This document shows, piece by piece, positions 15,443 to 26,822 of a DNA stretch of 64,000 nucleotides (position 1 is its first letter; the number at the start of each line of letters is the position of its first letter). Source of the DNA: Glandiceps talaboti (lineage: Eukaryota > Hemichordata > Enteropneusta > Spengelidae). The translations under genes were made by a program, and so were the position numbers. The stretch lies in NCBI RefSeq assembly GCF_964340395.1, contig NC_135557.1, forward strand, positions 18,547,625 through 18,611,624, written 5' to 3'. Below the pieces are notes generated by a model, which saw nothing but the letters and a program-made list of their open reading frames with translations, searched no databases and was not told where the DNA came from.

Positions 15443-18400
15443 AACATAATATCAGTCAGTTACTCTTCTACATATTGATTGTTCTCTCATAATTATTAAC
15501 TTGTTTAACTTTTATTACATTTAGAAAAAAATTACATAATTTATTCAGAAATATTGAATAAATTAAATTCAAGGACCATTTTCATTTACAATCGAGATTG
15601 TGTGATGTAAGTTTTATCATGTCCCTTGCTTGAAATATTTTGCACTCTCAAACCAATTTCAATGAGCTTTATATTCCCTTTCCATTATACAGTTTGAGTA
15701 TATATAAAATCCATCAATCTACATTATATTGACATTAATTTGAATTCATTAGTACTAAATAATGTTGTTTGCTATCAATTGTTTGTAATTTGTTATCTCC
15801 AATAATGTGACTGTCCATAATTTGAGTCAAATATCAAGCATTTGTGCCAATACATTTGTTTTTTTAAATACAATTTCATCTAAAATCTTGTAACATATCC
15901 ATTGCGACTGAGCATCCGTTGTCACTGTGTTTTACAAATATCACAGGTGAATCATTAACTATATTTGGTGTACACTATATTTCTCATGTGTCCTGTGCAA
16001 TATATAATATCATTCAATTCTGTCATGATAATCACCAAATGGCCTGAACAGTTAAACTTTGCTTGTGCAGTGAGCAAATGACTGAGAAATGAGTATTCAT
16101 TTTGGATTTTAAATGATTAGAAATACTTTATACTGTTTTCAACCAGAATAATATGTGAAACACAATGACCCTAGTCTAAGTTTGTATAACTCAATATGCT
16201 TCCACTACTTATCTCATTCAATTAAATGTTCCTATCAGGTGTAAGATCAAGTGTGTGATTATCAACTCACTACATGGTCATTCTATCTGTAAACAATGTT
16301 TACTCATTACAGGAAGCAAGTCCATGACTGTTTACAATGAAAGCATAGACTCTTATATGGACTTTTCACTGTAACAGTGAATGAAGTATCAATAAAATAT
16401 GTCTCCATTCTAATTGTGACACAGTTGGGTTTCCTGTGCTGGCGACATTGTTTACAAATTGATATAGTGCAATGAGTTGATAATTAAACATCATTATTTT
16501 TACACCTGATTTGAACATTTTAATGAATGAGACAAGTAGTCTAAAGGCAACACATGTGTTGGGGGGGGGGGGTGACCAAAGTCAAAATATTGAACTTGAA
16601 ACCCATTATTGTAACTATACAACATTCAACCATTGACAAGGGGAATTAGTTACAAACAGGAAACGTAAACAACTGAATTGGATAATAACAAAGGACACCA
16701 TGAAACTCCTTGTCAATCAATTGAATGTAATACACATGTACAATTCTCTGTTCTTCCAACATGCTCTGGCAAGTACTAAAATCCAATTCATTTATTTACT
16801 TTCCATCTTCGAAACAAGTTCTGCTCATCAATGTATGGAGCAGGAGAAGTGACATCCTTGTGTGGAGTCCACACGTGTTCACGAATATAGTTGTACAGGT
16901 ACAACTGCCTCTGTTGTGACATACCACCGGGAGCAAGTATGTCTGGCATACCTTGTACATCTACCGGTGCAGTGTTCCTTTTGAGTAATTCCAACTTTGT
17001 TTCTGGGTCATCCATCTGTTGTTTAACATACACAGTTCCTGGTTCTTCAGCAGTGAACCGGAAATACTGAAGTTTACGAATACCTGGCAAACCTTTAAAA
17101 TGTCTCTCTAGGAACCCCTTCCAGTTGTACCATTGCCATTGCTGAACACCTGCCTCACTTCTGAACAGCTGAGCTTTGTAGCATCTGGCTGAAACATCAA
17201 CTGTAGCCGCAAGTTGTGATAAAGTATCACAATCAGACTGGCGGTATCGTCTTTTGAGTATCCCAAAACATCCATCCACTAAACATCTTGTATGGCCAGG
17301 AATCGTGAATGACAATGTTATTGTTTCATGCAATCCAGTCATACACCTCCATGCCAGATAGGCAATAACATACCTATTTTTATTTTGTCCTCCACAGTTG
17401 TCGGCAATTAAATTTGCCCCCTTTTCGCCCATACAATGTTTCTCAAAGTAGTGGTGTAATAGGGAGATTACAGTGTCTGGTCCATGACATCCTGTACCAT
17501 CAACACCAATGGTATCAGTTTCAGCCAGCAAATAATTAACTTGTAGTGGTATTGCTTCATTGCACACCCCAAATATTTGAATTTTCCTTGGAGTCTTGAA
17601 ATAGATAGGTCCAACTTGTCTAGCGTGATATGGTATTGAGACCTGCTGGGCAAAGTCAAATGTGTAGTCAGATTTATGTAACTCTTGGGAGCATGGTAGT
17701 AAAGGGGGCTCTCTTCTATTCTCTAACTGTGCTAACTCTGCCTTTGCTGCCATACTTGAGTTTCTATACCTGTCTCTTGCATGCTGTGCTGTATTTAAAT
17801 GTTGTAAAAATTCCTGTATAGAGTCCTGTTTTTCTTCCTCTGTCACTGCTTTACTTATGGCCTGCCTATGGCCTTCACATACTGCACAAACATCTGTTCT
17901 AGGGGTCATGAATTTTGTATGTGTTAAACATGTCCACCAAATATCCCTGAAGCTTCTGTAGCCTACAATCCTGTCTACTCTATTTGTCTCACATTGTTGT
18001 CTATATTCATTGTGTACCTGTTTTTTGTCTAGCTTACATGGTAAATAAATGGGTGGCTTCTCATCTCTTCCCCTATAGCTAGGTGCTGATGGTTGTGGTA
18101 GACCAAACAGTTCAGCATATTGTAGAATAAATTTAACTACTCTCTCTATATCTTCAAACTTTAGTGCATGTGTTCGTTGTTTCCATGTTCTCTTGGTTTA
18201 ACTCCCTCTTCTTTGTAATGTTTCATTAAGTTTTTAAGTACTCTCTCACTAGTGTCATGGATAAATAGGAAACAGCTCTTGCATACATCCTTTCCTTCGA
18301 ATGAATAATTGTATGATTTTATCTTCCTTGGTGTTCCCTTCATTGTTGTCTCTGCATTAAATTCAATGTTTTCTAGTTTGGACAACAACAATATATAATT

Positions 18401-19227
18401 CTCTCATTGTTAGTTTATATTTTATAATGCCATCATAATCAAACTGTTCGAATCACCGACGTCTGCGACTACACTGTTCTTTAGCTCTGTTTGCAATGTC
18501 TAACATCTGATCTTGAAACTCACCTTCAGTGACCTCAGCATCACAGCTTGACATGTATACTTTTGAAAACGTCTTTATTGTGTTGTCGTCGTGACTTACA
18601 AAGTTTTTTTCATGGTATTCATCTTCTTTGCTTTCATCTTCTGTCCCGTTTGATGTGTCTAGAACTTTGGCGTTATTGTTTGCTGAGTAATTATGACGTG
18701 TTTCTTCACAGCTGTTACGATCATCATCGTCCACTTCATCTTCCGTGTCACTAACATTAGTACCGGTAACGTTACATCCACACTTTGTGCAGTAAACTAA
18801 TCTTCACTGTTTAAAATAGCTGCCAAAACTTCATCAACTGAAAAATATTTACTTGCCATCTCACTTCAGTTGAATGTCTAGTCTTTCAGAAACATACAAC
18901 CACTTTCCTAATTGGCAGCGAAGGTCCTGAGATGTCGTAATGAATGCAGATTTTGTCAGCATCAATCGATCGTTCGTATAAAAACAAACAAAATGGCGGC
19001 TTTCAACCTTAGGTGATGACCTTTTACCACATTCATGACAACATTCATTACCCAGGAATCCCATTCTCGCATCAAACACCATTGAAATACAAGGGTAAAC
19101 AACGCAATGCGTGAGTGGAAACAGCTTAGAACAGTGACGGTTACAGGTGAACTGTGAACGCGTATTCTATTGTTATGCAAATATGCCGAGAGGGCCCTTT
19201 GTCATTCCACGGCCCAACTGAATCTTT

Positions 19228-19280
<53 letters not shown>

Positions 19281-22200
19281 AACGACGTTACAAAGAGATA
19301 CAGAACAACAGGTTTTAGGTCAAATACATGTATCGGCCATGGATATACATGTATGTTATGCAATTCCCTAGAAAGTATACGTAAATAACCGTTCCCCATG
19401 TCATCTCAGTTTCACGTTTGCTCGCGATATAGACATGTTAAAGTTCAGTGGATTCAGTGTACTTTATTAGGTAACCGTTTATCAAAGGTAACCAGTGTTT
19501 ATTATTCATAGAAATACTCTTCAAATTGATGTCATAAATATCCCACACCTGTCACCAGCACAATGTACTGGTAAAATACGTGGATCAGCAGACACTCCAA
19601 AAAAACACTGCATAACATTCGCCTATGAAATGTCGGAATAAAATATTTGCAATCTCCCTTGCTGTTTTAACTCATCCATAATTTTAGCAACTAAGTTTAA
19701 TGTAAATTAATGATGATTATTCCTCATCGTCGGCAAAGTCATGTAAACAATACATTTGTATTTAAAACTGGTGAGTTTGTTTCTATCGTTGTCTATCTCA
19801 CTTGTAATGTTGTATGTGATGTGTGTACGGCGGTACCGCATGCACACATACAACATGACAGTCACAAACCATTAACGGTCCAAGTGCAACAAACCCGCGG
19901 GCTTGCCTGGCGAAAACGGGTGTCATAAAAGTTGTTTGCATCTCTAAAGCTGTTTGTAGCGTTACTTATAATAGCCTAATAAATTGATAACAACTGATAT
20001 AAGACGAAGATAAGGTTTGCCTCAATTGACTCACTCCTTAGAAATGATCTTACGCTGTGAACTACACTTTTACAGCTGTTTACTTGTGTTATGTAAGAGC
20101 CCATCATCACATGTGTAAATATTGGTACTCTTTGATAACAAGTCCACTTGCTTGGCTAATGGCTTGTCCCAGTAATGACAATGTAACGGACATTGCTATA
20201 TTGTATTCAATTCTAGTGACGTCATTCACCTCACGCACACGTAGTAACAGACGCCATTTCTCACACTCGACACTTCGCAAAACTGAGAATTTCTGGATAA
20301 TTTATAAGTATTCCTGTAATAATGAATGCTACCGTGATGTCACTTGTCCCCGATGACATGAATGATATCGGTGTCTGTTATCGTCTGAATTTGGGACCCA
20401 GAAATACGTACATACGCATGTACACACATCGAGTTGTCACAATACAGTGACAACAGTGTCAGCAGCAGACGATCTTTGAAACTGTCGGATTTTGAATTTC
20501 TATCCATAAACAAACGATATACAGTATGGAGTCGCGTATGTCAACTTGTACTCAAATGTATGTGTACACATTTGGAGATTTTGTGATGAAAGACTGAACC
20601 AAGTTGTGTAGTTCGAATTCTCAATGACTGCTGGTATTTAGGTATTTAGTAAATTTACAATTTATTCTGGTGATTTTTAGAGTTTTACTTTTAGAATTGC
20701 ATAGGTTTGATACAGATAATTTCAAAAATCATGAAACCTTGTTACAACAGATATCACCAACCCATACATTCCAACGTTGTTTTTTTCCTAAATTTGAAAT
20801 GTTTAAAGTGTGTTATGTCTAATTTGTTAAAAATTCACGTTATATGGTTATTTTGGTTACCATGGCAACCGATGTTATTAAATGACCGCTTTTTTAAACT
20901 CAGCATGACAAAGTACCCTTGGTAGTAGGGTCAATGTACAAATAAAAAGATATTTATCAGATTTATAATGTTGTTTGTGAGATGTATGTGTATATAATGA
21001 AAACATAATTTTCACGTCTACCATACGTTTCCATGGAAACAGCTATCCAATTTTATACAATTTATGTTACATCAGGTAGCACTAACTCATACATGTCTAA
21101 TACAAGGGCATTTTTCACTGTATTATCTTTTTTTTCAATGTTTTATGTCAAATTTTGGAAAAAATGGTTAACATATTATGGTGGTTTTGGTTACCATGGC
21201 AACAGATGTTCATAAAATGACCCCCTATTTTGAACTCAGCATACAAAACTACCCCAGGTAGGGTGGTTAGTATTGAAATAAACTTGATTATTATAAAAAT
21301 TATTATTACTATATACTTATTATTTAATTATTATTATTATTGTTACAAGTGCAGGGGTTTAATAGTATATAATAATAAAGCATTGTGTGAGAGACAATTT
21401 AGAGGAATGGTGCCTGTTGGTCCTATTGTCAATAAAATATCCGTTTGAGCATATATTTGCTATGCCTGCTCAAATTTGCTTTTTGCTATACTGGCTGACA
21501 TTTGAGGGCGCCCTTTCACAACTTTATATGTACATACTTAATTTAGCATTCAATTTGTGAGAGTCTAAGGGTGACCTTTTTTTGTTTCTCATCTCCAGTG
21601 GAATAATCAAGCGGGGCAGGCGGGCGAAATAAAAAAAAAAAATAGGGGGCAAGGAAAAAAATCTGTATTTTTTCAGTTCTATTCTCTGTCCTTTCTGTCC
21701 TGTCAGTCTCTCTACAACTTCTTTTATCTTCTCTTTATTGAACTCCTTGTTACAGGTCATTGCCTTCATTTTAGCAAGTTTGACAAGTCCCTAGAACAAC
21801 TTTGTAAGAAGATGAATGCTTATCATCCTGATGGGTGTATATCTGTAGCCATGAAATATTGTATGATTTTATCAGGAGTACTAATACATCCGTCCTATTA
21901 ATCAAAGTGGCATTGACATCACTTATATTTTTTTTTATCTAATTTGAACTTTAGTATGTAACTTTTTGAAACACTTGCGTGATTGTCATCAGTGTGCTAG
22001 AGGAATATTCATTTATTATATGTATATCATTACTTCTATGAAACATTTTTCTTCTTTGGGAACTTGTCAAAATAATCCACCAAATAACATGTAACCATTT
22101 CTAGAACTCAGAACTCCTTTGGGATTTACTGTTTCCACCAAATAACATGTAACCATTTCTAGAACTCAGAACTCCTTTGGGATTTACTGTTTCCACCAAA

Positions 22201-25200
22201 TAACATGTAACCATTTCTAGAACTCAGAACTCCTTTGGGATTTACTGTTTATTAAAAGTAATACTGTAAACATCGGTAACATGTCATGCAAGTCTTGGTT
22301 GACCTTGCAGTACAGTATACACTATGCGTCTTCTGTAACTCGTAAGTGTTGTTACTAATGTTAGCAATAGGCAATAGCAAGACGTTGTTGCATAGTGTTG
22401 ACACCGACACATTTACATTCAAACATTCCAAAGCTTAAACTATTTAAATCGTCAATCACTGCTCCTTTTGAGTCATTTTGTACAATTTTTGTAACATCCA
22501 TGCCTAAAACCTGTGTTTATGACACAATTGAAGCTTGTGTAATTTGTCCCCGATGATACAAATGATTTAAAGCTAGAAACTGTTCAAGAAATTGTTTTTG
22601 TTTTTTTGAGGAATGCAGTATGACTTTTACCAATTTTAAGCATAATTTTGAAAATGATAGAAATATTCTGAGCTATTATTACATTGCAGCAAAATGTACG
22701 CGCGGCGGCATTAATTTCGAGCCCTGTCCCTCATCAAACCTCAACGACTTCAGCCATGAAAGACACATGCTGTTCCGACGTAACAAGGGGGGGGGGGGGG
22801 GTAAACGACAGTGTTCTGCCAAGGTTTCCAACAAGTGGGGACAAAGGCCCCTTGGTTGCAAAAGTGGGGTCATTTGACAGGGAGTTGGGTCAATTATTAT
22901 TGTGTATGAAATATTCATATATATTACTTCAGACAACTATAGAGATACTGTGGTCTGAGATATTCCATTACACATAGACTAAATTACCTAACTACATAAA
23001 AAAAATTCCATTCACAATATCAGTTCCCAGTAAGCGATTTTAGAAAAAGAAGGCAATTAAGATTATGTAATTTTAAGAGGGTATACTATATATTGTTTCG
23101 AAAGATTGGACAGCCAGGTAGTCACAATTTTTAATCTGAATATCAATGAATAGCAGTGCTCAAATATATAATTCCCTTTTTCAGACAAGGACAAAGAACA
23201 ACTTCAAAATAAGTCACATTGAACATATGATTGAATAAAAACTTTGAGAAATCCTAATTTTGTAACCACTTGCTTCATTTTTAGACAGCATTAGTTACAC
23301 ATTACTGTAAACTTCATACGGAAAGCTGACATTAGGTGCCCTTGAAACTCAGAAATCTTGAACTAAAGCTATTAACAACGTCAAAGTTATTGTTTTTTGA
23401 TTTGCACAACAAGTTCAATCTTCATGTCTGACCAGGCGCACATGCATCGACTGTCGATAGTGGCCATGCCAGTGATCACGCATTGATTCAGTGCCCAACA
23501 TTTACATGTCACTGTCAACATCATGCAACACGATCCCCTGACACAACTTTTTACGGAATCAAAATACACATGTACTCATTTTGTTTCCATTAATCTAACC
23601 CATCAACAAATGAAAATCACAACCATAAATTTGGTTTACTCAGGCTTCTGAGCTGTGGCAGATAGATGTTCCGATTTCCCGTAGCAAGTTCAGTGTTTCG
23701 CACACGTCAGTGAGTAGGGCAGCGGTCGTGACAGTGACGGTAGACAAAACATGTGACGAGAGACTTCCATTTCGACGTCTCATCTCAGAGACTCCCTCTA
23801 ATGTTTCAATTTGTAGACTAGGTTTATCAAAGTTGATCTTTTTGTGGCATTTTGCTGTGGTTGATGTGTACACCAAATTATATTGAATTTGAAGTGTACT
23901 TTCTTTAACTTTATTACAGCCATATAGAAAATTGATAATTATATTGGGTACATAAGTGTATAAAATGGCTTCGCTAAATGAAGTAACAATTGCTCTTTCA
24001 AAAACAAAACAACTTGGGAAGTCAGCGAGCTCATACTTATTGTCGTGGTTAACTTAGTTTGAAGCAGGCTTATTTTCATATTCACTTTCAAGCCCTCACA
24101 AGAATAAATAAGTGACTGATAACTGTACATCTGTCTGATGATTGTAGTGAAAACTGATGAATGGGTTGAATGCTCTTTAAACACACTAATAGCTATTCAC
24201 TGACTATCTATTCTCAATTTCAAGAGCTTATATTGACCCATTTCGAAACTGTTTGTATAATCACCTGTCTACATTTCTCCTACTTGTGTTTTGTTTTTGT
24301 TGATGCGTATTTTTGATGTGCAATGAATATTATATTCAGCATGATCCTGGGGCCAACTTCACATACATGATGTATCCTACACATATCCGGACTGTATCAA
24401 TAACTTGTACCAACTTTGTTTGAGACGCAATCAAAAATCCGAATGTGCGGTAATTAATGGCTGTCAAGAGAGATATCATCGCTTAGTTTGGAGTTCTAGC
24501 AGAAGTTTTCAACAGATTGTGAACATATTCACAGACAAGTAAGTTTCTTACTTCTCTGTGGCATATATATTCGAATACTTATATTGTTGAGTTAACATTT
24601 ATTTTTAAAAAGGTGAGATTTCCGATGAAAACCAATAAATGTTGCAAATAAAAACAGTTGAAGGGTCATTAACGTTGGATCCGAATGTGAATCCAAATAT
24701 AACATTCTCTCGATACCTGACCTGACTTGTACCCGATCTGACCTGGGATTTTACCGACCGAATAGAAGTAGTTGATAATTGTTATGATTATTTTTCAGTG
24801 AAACTTCTTTCCTTGTTCAATGACACCATTGATGGCAATCATATCGGGTACATACTGATAGTGTTCTATTTATGTTTACTGCAAACCCACACACTGCCGT
24901 GTTTGTAGGAAGGGTGGCTTGCTAAGGACAACTGTACTGAGTCAACGATTACGTTTTTGGAGTAACATCTGCAGCTGTCGTGCACATTAAACCCGGTGAT
25001 TTATTGGATGGAATATTCCTAAAACAACATAAATTTATTATTATAGACTCACAAATTTGTCCACGAATTGACATAATTTTTGGTAGTGCAAATAAGGTTT
25101 TGATAATAACTTGTACATATAGCATTCAGTTTGTTTACAACAAATAACTCTGCACCTACCATTTCTCGCTTGTACACACACAATTACTATTAGCCAGTTC

Positions 25201-25217
25201 ACTGTTAAACTGTTCAT
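1137..25217 (-). CDS. Gene C: paralogous Ig receptor, N-terminal part (3' part off window)
   Basis: A signal-peptide exon and six Ig exons join in phase (1,960 nt, about 653 aa), all introns phase 1. Ig1 to Ig4 match gene A one for one in order, length and sequence; Ig5 matches the truncated gene A exon. Membrane-proximal domains, the transmembrane helix and any kinase-like region lie to the left of position 1. The first intron is about 11.7 kb and contains a transposase-like gene on the same strand, so the link from signal exon to Ig1 is the least certain join. It is supported by phase and by the MN(H)SSLTV-like start shared with gene A. The role is inferred to be that of its paralogs. Confidence 0.75.
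2185..2711 (+). mobile_element. 5'-truncated non-LTR retrotransposon (CR1/L2-like), C-terminal RT part
   Basis: The frame reads LFGLPAYAIQKLEMIQYSAA, then RLV, LHWLPV, FKILCLTFK, GDRAFSI, LWNALP and FKSGLKTYFF, the familiar end of CR1/L2-group ORF2 proteins. The frame is open from about 2189 to a stop near 2620. A 3' tail has a GTAAAGCGC / GCGCTATATAA stem and ends in a (GATTA)n-like run. It lies antisense in a gene C intron. Confidence 0.85.
2781..3110 (-). CDS. Gene C exon 6: Ig5
   Basis: A 330-nt phase 1-1 exon. KPSSVTLTGYTNPV, LILVCETESSNP, ISWFKNDVS and VRFQCHARN are present. The gene A copy of this exon is truncated. Confidence 0.9.
3305..3400 (-). pseudogene. Remnant of a duplicated Ig exon 3' end (gene C)
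   Basis: A CTTACAATACAC-type donor block and a diverged stretch resemble the 3' end of the Ig4 exon (3468 onward), without an intact reading frame. It occupies the same place relative to Ig4 as the gene A remnant. Confidence 0.5.
3468..3794 (-). CDS. Gene C exon 5: Ig4
   Basis: A 327-nt phase 1-1 exon. PPTSVTISGYSS, LTLTCTTASSNP, ISWYKNDG and ARYQCKAKN are present. It is the partner of gene A exon 5. Confidence 0.9.
4340..5342. repeat. Tandem ~115-bp repeat array with hairpin-ended tail
   Basis: About six units share a GTTGTTATGGGTGTGG block followed by GTTGCTAGG, at roughly 4352, 4472, 4582, 4690, 4806 and 4953. The tail contains a twice-repeated block (cattcccaccaaatttcag) and ends in GCCCCCGTC / GACGGGGGC (5309-5339). 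No coding signal is seen. Confidence 0.7.
5343..7111. other. Gene C intron sequence without recognised genes
   Basis: AT-rich sequence. The segment around 6290-6520 (ttgagggaactattacagtg onward) has the look of a dispersed repeat. A C-run lies near 6576-6586. No coding exon is supported. Confidence 0.4.
7112..7408 (-). CDS. Gene C exon 4: Ig3
   Basis: A 297-nt phase 1-1 exon. DPPGEPTCTRS, VTLTCEAIDG, VQWYKNEES and ATYTCKAMN are present. It is the partner of gene A exon 4. Confidence 0.9.
7565..7745. repeat. Dispersed repeat, copy 1
   Basis: It shares a block with 10690-10780: gtcatcattttct, then ggctggctcaatt, a gaaatttgg core and tagggtaat. It lies in a gene C intron. Confidence 0.55.
8850..9125 (-). 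CDS. Gene C exon 3: Ig2 (I-set-like)
   Basis: A 276-nt phase 1-1 exon. PPSITHHPSS, VTLSCQADGDP, FTWTKDGSD and DDGQYRCVADN are present. It is near-identical in design to gene A exon 3. Confidence 0.9.
9372..9460. repeat. (ACA)n/(ACG)n microsatellite
   Basis: A run of ACA triplets changes to ACG triplets. It is intronic. Confidence 0.95.
9912..10332. repeat. CCATGG-centred minisatellite
   Basis: Roughly 19 imperfect units of ACTCCCATGGTAAAA are separated by variable A-rich spacers. Each unit carries the palindrome CCATGG. Confidence 0.9.
10585..10960. repeat. (GTCT)n microsatellite and dispersed repeat, copy 2
   Basis: (GTCT)n covers about 10630-10696. The flank repeats the block seen at 7565-7745. 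A further stretch (tgtcctataaaatttgttgg) resembles 37475-37495. Confidence 0.65.
12560..12683. repeat. (GTAT)n/(GT)n microsatellite
   Basis: An uninterrupted tetranucleotide array ends in a GT dinucleotide run. It is intronic in gene C. Confidence 0.95.
13142..13483 (-). CDS. Gene C exon 2: Ig1 (V-like)
   Basis: A 342-nt phase 1-1 exon. ITAQC, YYLEW and VYTCSV form the canonical Cys-Trp-Cys core. An extra Cys pair (EGCSD, WCFGPDC) suggests an additional disulfide. Confidence 0.88.
13957..14191 (-). repeat. Dispersed repeat family R1, copy 1
   Basis: About 235 bp that align along their length with 21322-21568: (ATT)n, aggggttt, gcattgtgtgagagacaatt, ggaatggtgcc, cctattgtcaataaaat and caatttgtgagagtctaa. 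On the minus strand it would end in an (AAT)n tail, as SINE or LINE copies do. Confidence 0.75.
15286..15441. repeat. C-run, (ACC)n and (TA)n microsatellites
   Basis: A poly-C/ACC/CA stretch (15291-15322) is followed by about 70 bp of (TA)n (15370-15440). Intronic. Confidence 0.95.
16788..18859 (-). pseudogene. DUF7869-type transposase-like gene, frame-broken
   Basis: The long 3' part (stop at 16788) carries FMTPRTDVCAVCEGHR, GVDGTGCHG, NLIADNCGGQNKNRYV, IPGHTRCLVDGCFGILKRRY and a C-terminal YNYIREHVW region. I recognise this as the DUF7869-type family, common as repeated genes in marine invertebrates and probably transposase-derived (RNase H-like fold). Upstream, KEEGVKPREHGNNEHMH and ALKFEDIERV belong together but sit in different frames, so there is a frameshift near 18165-18172. 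A TGA follows RRRR near 18453. The N-terminus MASKYFSVDEVLAAILNSED (ATG at 18857-18859) hits a stop and resumes in another frame (YCTKCGCNVTG). At least three breaks make it non-functional as assembled. It lies inside gene C's first intron on the same strand. Confidence 0.75.
19227..19279. repeat. (ACA)n microsatellite
   Basis: About 17 ACA triplets, next to a short poly-purine stretch. Intronic. Confidence 0.95.
19400..20640. other. Gene C first intron, no gene recognised
   Basis: No exon, RNA gene or transposon protein could be supported. Base composition is somewhat less AT-rich around 19780-19930. Confidence 0.4.
20690..21265. repeat. Two-copy ~334-bp tandem repeat with X-box-like palindromes
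   Basis: Two diverged copies share a block with GTTACCATGGCAAC (20856-20869 and 21190-21203), then GATGTT, AAATGACC and AACTCAGCAT. A third palindrome, GTTTCCATGGAAAC, is at 21027-21040. The sites match the RFX-family X-box consensus GTTRCCATGGYAAC. Whether they are bound is unknown. Confidence 0.65.
21322..21568 (-). repeat. Dispersed repeat family R1, copy 2
   Basis: Partner of 13957-14191. This copy carries a small insertion (tgctttttgctat) and is otherwise alignable throughout. Confidence 0.75.
22077..22250. repeat. Exact 58-bp unit repeated three times
   Basis: Three contiguous units start at 22077, 22135 and 22193. Each begins CCACCAAATAACATG and ends TTTACTGTTT, and they look identical, so the duplication is recent or maintained by conversion. 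Confidence 0.95.
22251..25159. other. Gene C first intron, no gene recognised
   Basis: A G-run lies at 22790-22801. No coding exon, transposon protein or RNA gene is supported. Confidence 0.4.
25160..25217 (-). CDS. Gene C exon 1: candidate signal peptide
   Basis: ATG at 25215-25217 opens MNSLTVNWLIVIVCVQARN and ends in phase 1 at a GTAGGT donor. The N-terminus and hydrophobic core resemble gene A exon 1. A short out-of-frame upstream ATG exists. The call rests on paralog similarity and phase only. Confidence 0.65.
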
Positions 25218-25805
25218 GGTTTCTTCTCACACACATAACGTTTATGTCCACCTTGACAGACGTAACACTGGCATTGATTTAGCATAGATGTAAACCTTCC
25301 GGGTTCAAGACACTTTAACAATTGATTCTTTGTATATAAAAAACACATTAACGTTGAGGGCGCAACTGAGTGGTTTCTTACATACTACATAAAATCACTA
25401 ACAGTCATGTACGAATTCCCATAGTCAATTTAATTTTGATTTTTGTTTAGATGTTTACAGACCGTGCTATATTTTGGCAAAGAGCAAAATTATTCAATCG
25501 ATTCTATTTAAACTGGTACAACACAAGAGTAATGTCTTGGTTCATTGCGTTCATTATTTACAGAAAGTTCACCGTAAAACAGATTGGCCTTATTCCCCTT
25601 GTCTTGAGATCGTGGTGTGGTAGCTGCCAGATCACTAAAAGTGTACCTGTCTTCAGTTCAACCTTACATCAAACATTGCCCGGCTTGATGTATAATTGTT
25701 GACAGTATTTTTGTTAGAGTCAGAAAACAAACTGATATTGCCCATGTAGATTCCCCCCCCCCCTTCCCGCAAATTCAAAGGAGACAGTTTCCAAGCTTAG
25801 GTAAC

Positions 25806-25866
<61 letters not shown>

Positions 25867-26771
25867 CCTTTTTGTCAAATAATAGCAAGCATTTGGATCA
25901 AAATTTCAAATATTTGTCGAGAAATTTCGACATATTTATTTGTCATGACAACTGTAATTTTTTAATATCGAAATTGCCTTCTCCAACGTGAACAATATGA
26001 TATAATAATATACAAAGGTGTCATATGTCATCATAATGTAAACAAACTATACTTTAATGTTTTCAATGTTGCGATGAATGTTAAAGGGAGACACACTGAA
26101 AATATGAAGTTACTAACTTTATTTTTAACAAAGTTACAACAATATTTCTACAGTAAAGAATTGGATGAAAAATACCCTATACCTAATGCTACTAGTATAA
26201 ACATTTCTATTTCCAACAAGCTGTGTCTAAAACTATATTTCGTGTATTCATTCTAAAGGACACGTAGTAAACAGCACTGAGTGGTCGAACCCAGATTCTA
26301 AAATAGAATAAAATATATATTTTGCATTCAGGCTTCCATAACCCCCTTACTCAAACTAAGCTGTATTACTCCTAACTAGACAGATTATCTCAAGATTACG
26401 AAATGTCATTCTGCACACGTTGGTTAATAACTGCAATAACTGCATGTTGAATTTTTTTTTCGAATTTTTTTGTAACTTTTATTGACTTACTCATAATATT
26501 GTATTGAATCACTAGTTGGTAAATGTACTTGTGCATCTTTACACATACTGTGGTACAATAAATCCGATTGACTATTGGTCCATATACAACTGCGATCAAC
26601 AGTTTCAGCTTGTTTCTGTACTAATTAGTAATACAATTTATTGTTGTATAATGTTGTTTAATTTGTATTGTATTACTGGTTGTCTTTTACTTCTATGTAT
26701 ATTTGTTTTGGGGTCCACATTTATAGATGCTCATCACCTGTGTGGACTGACTGATTTATGTCAAAGTTAGA

Positions 26772-26822
<51 letters not shown>

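Noticed and set aside
15225-15449. Frames with long Tyr-Ile runs
   Set aside because: They are translations of (TA)n; the same applies at 28.2, 30.5-30.7 and 31.9 kb.
22077-22250. CRISPR-like repeat array
   Set aside because: The units are contiguous with no spacers, and the genome is eukaryotic.
23640-23876. 78-codon minus-strand frame as an extra gene C exon
   Set aside because: No Ig, FN3 or signal signature and no phase-1 splice pair was found.
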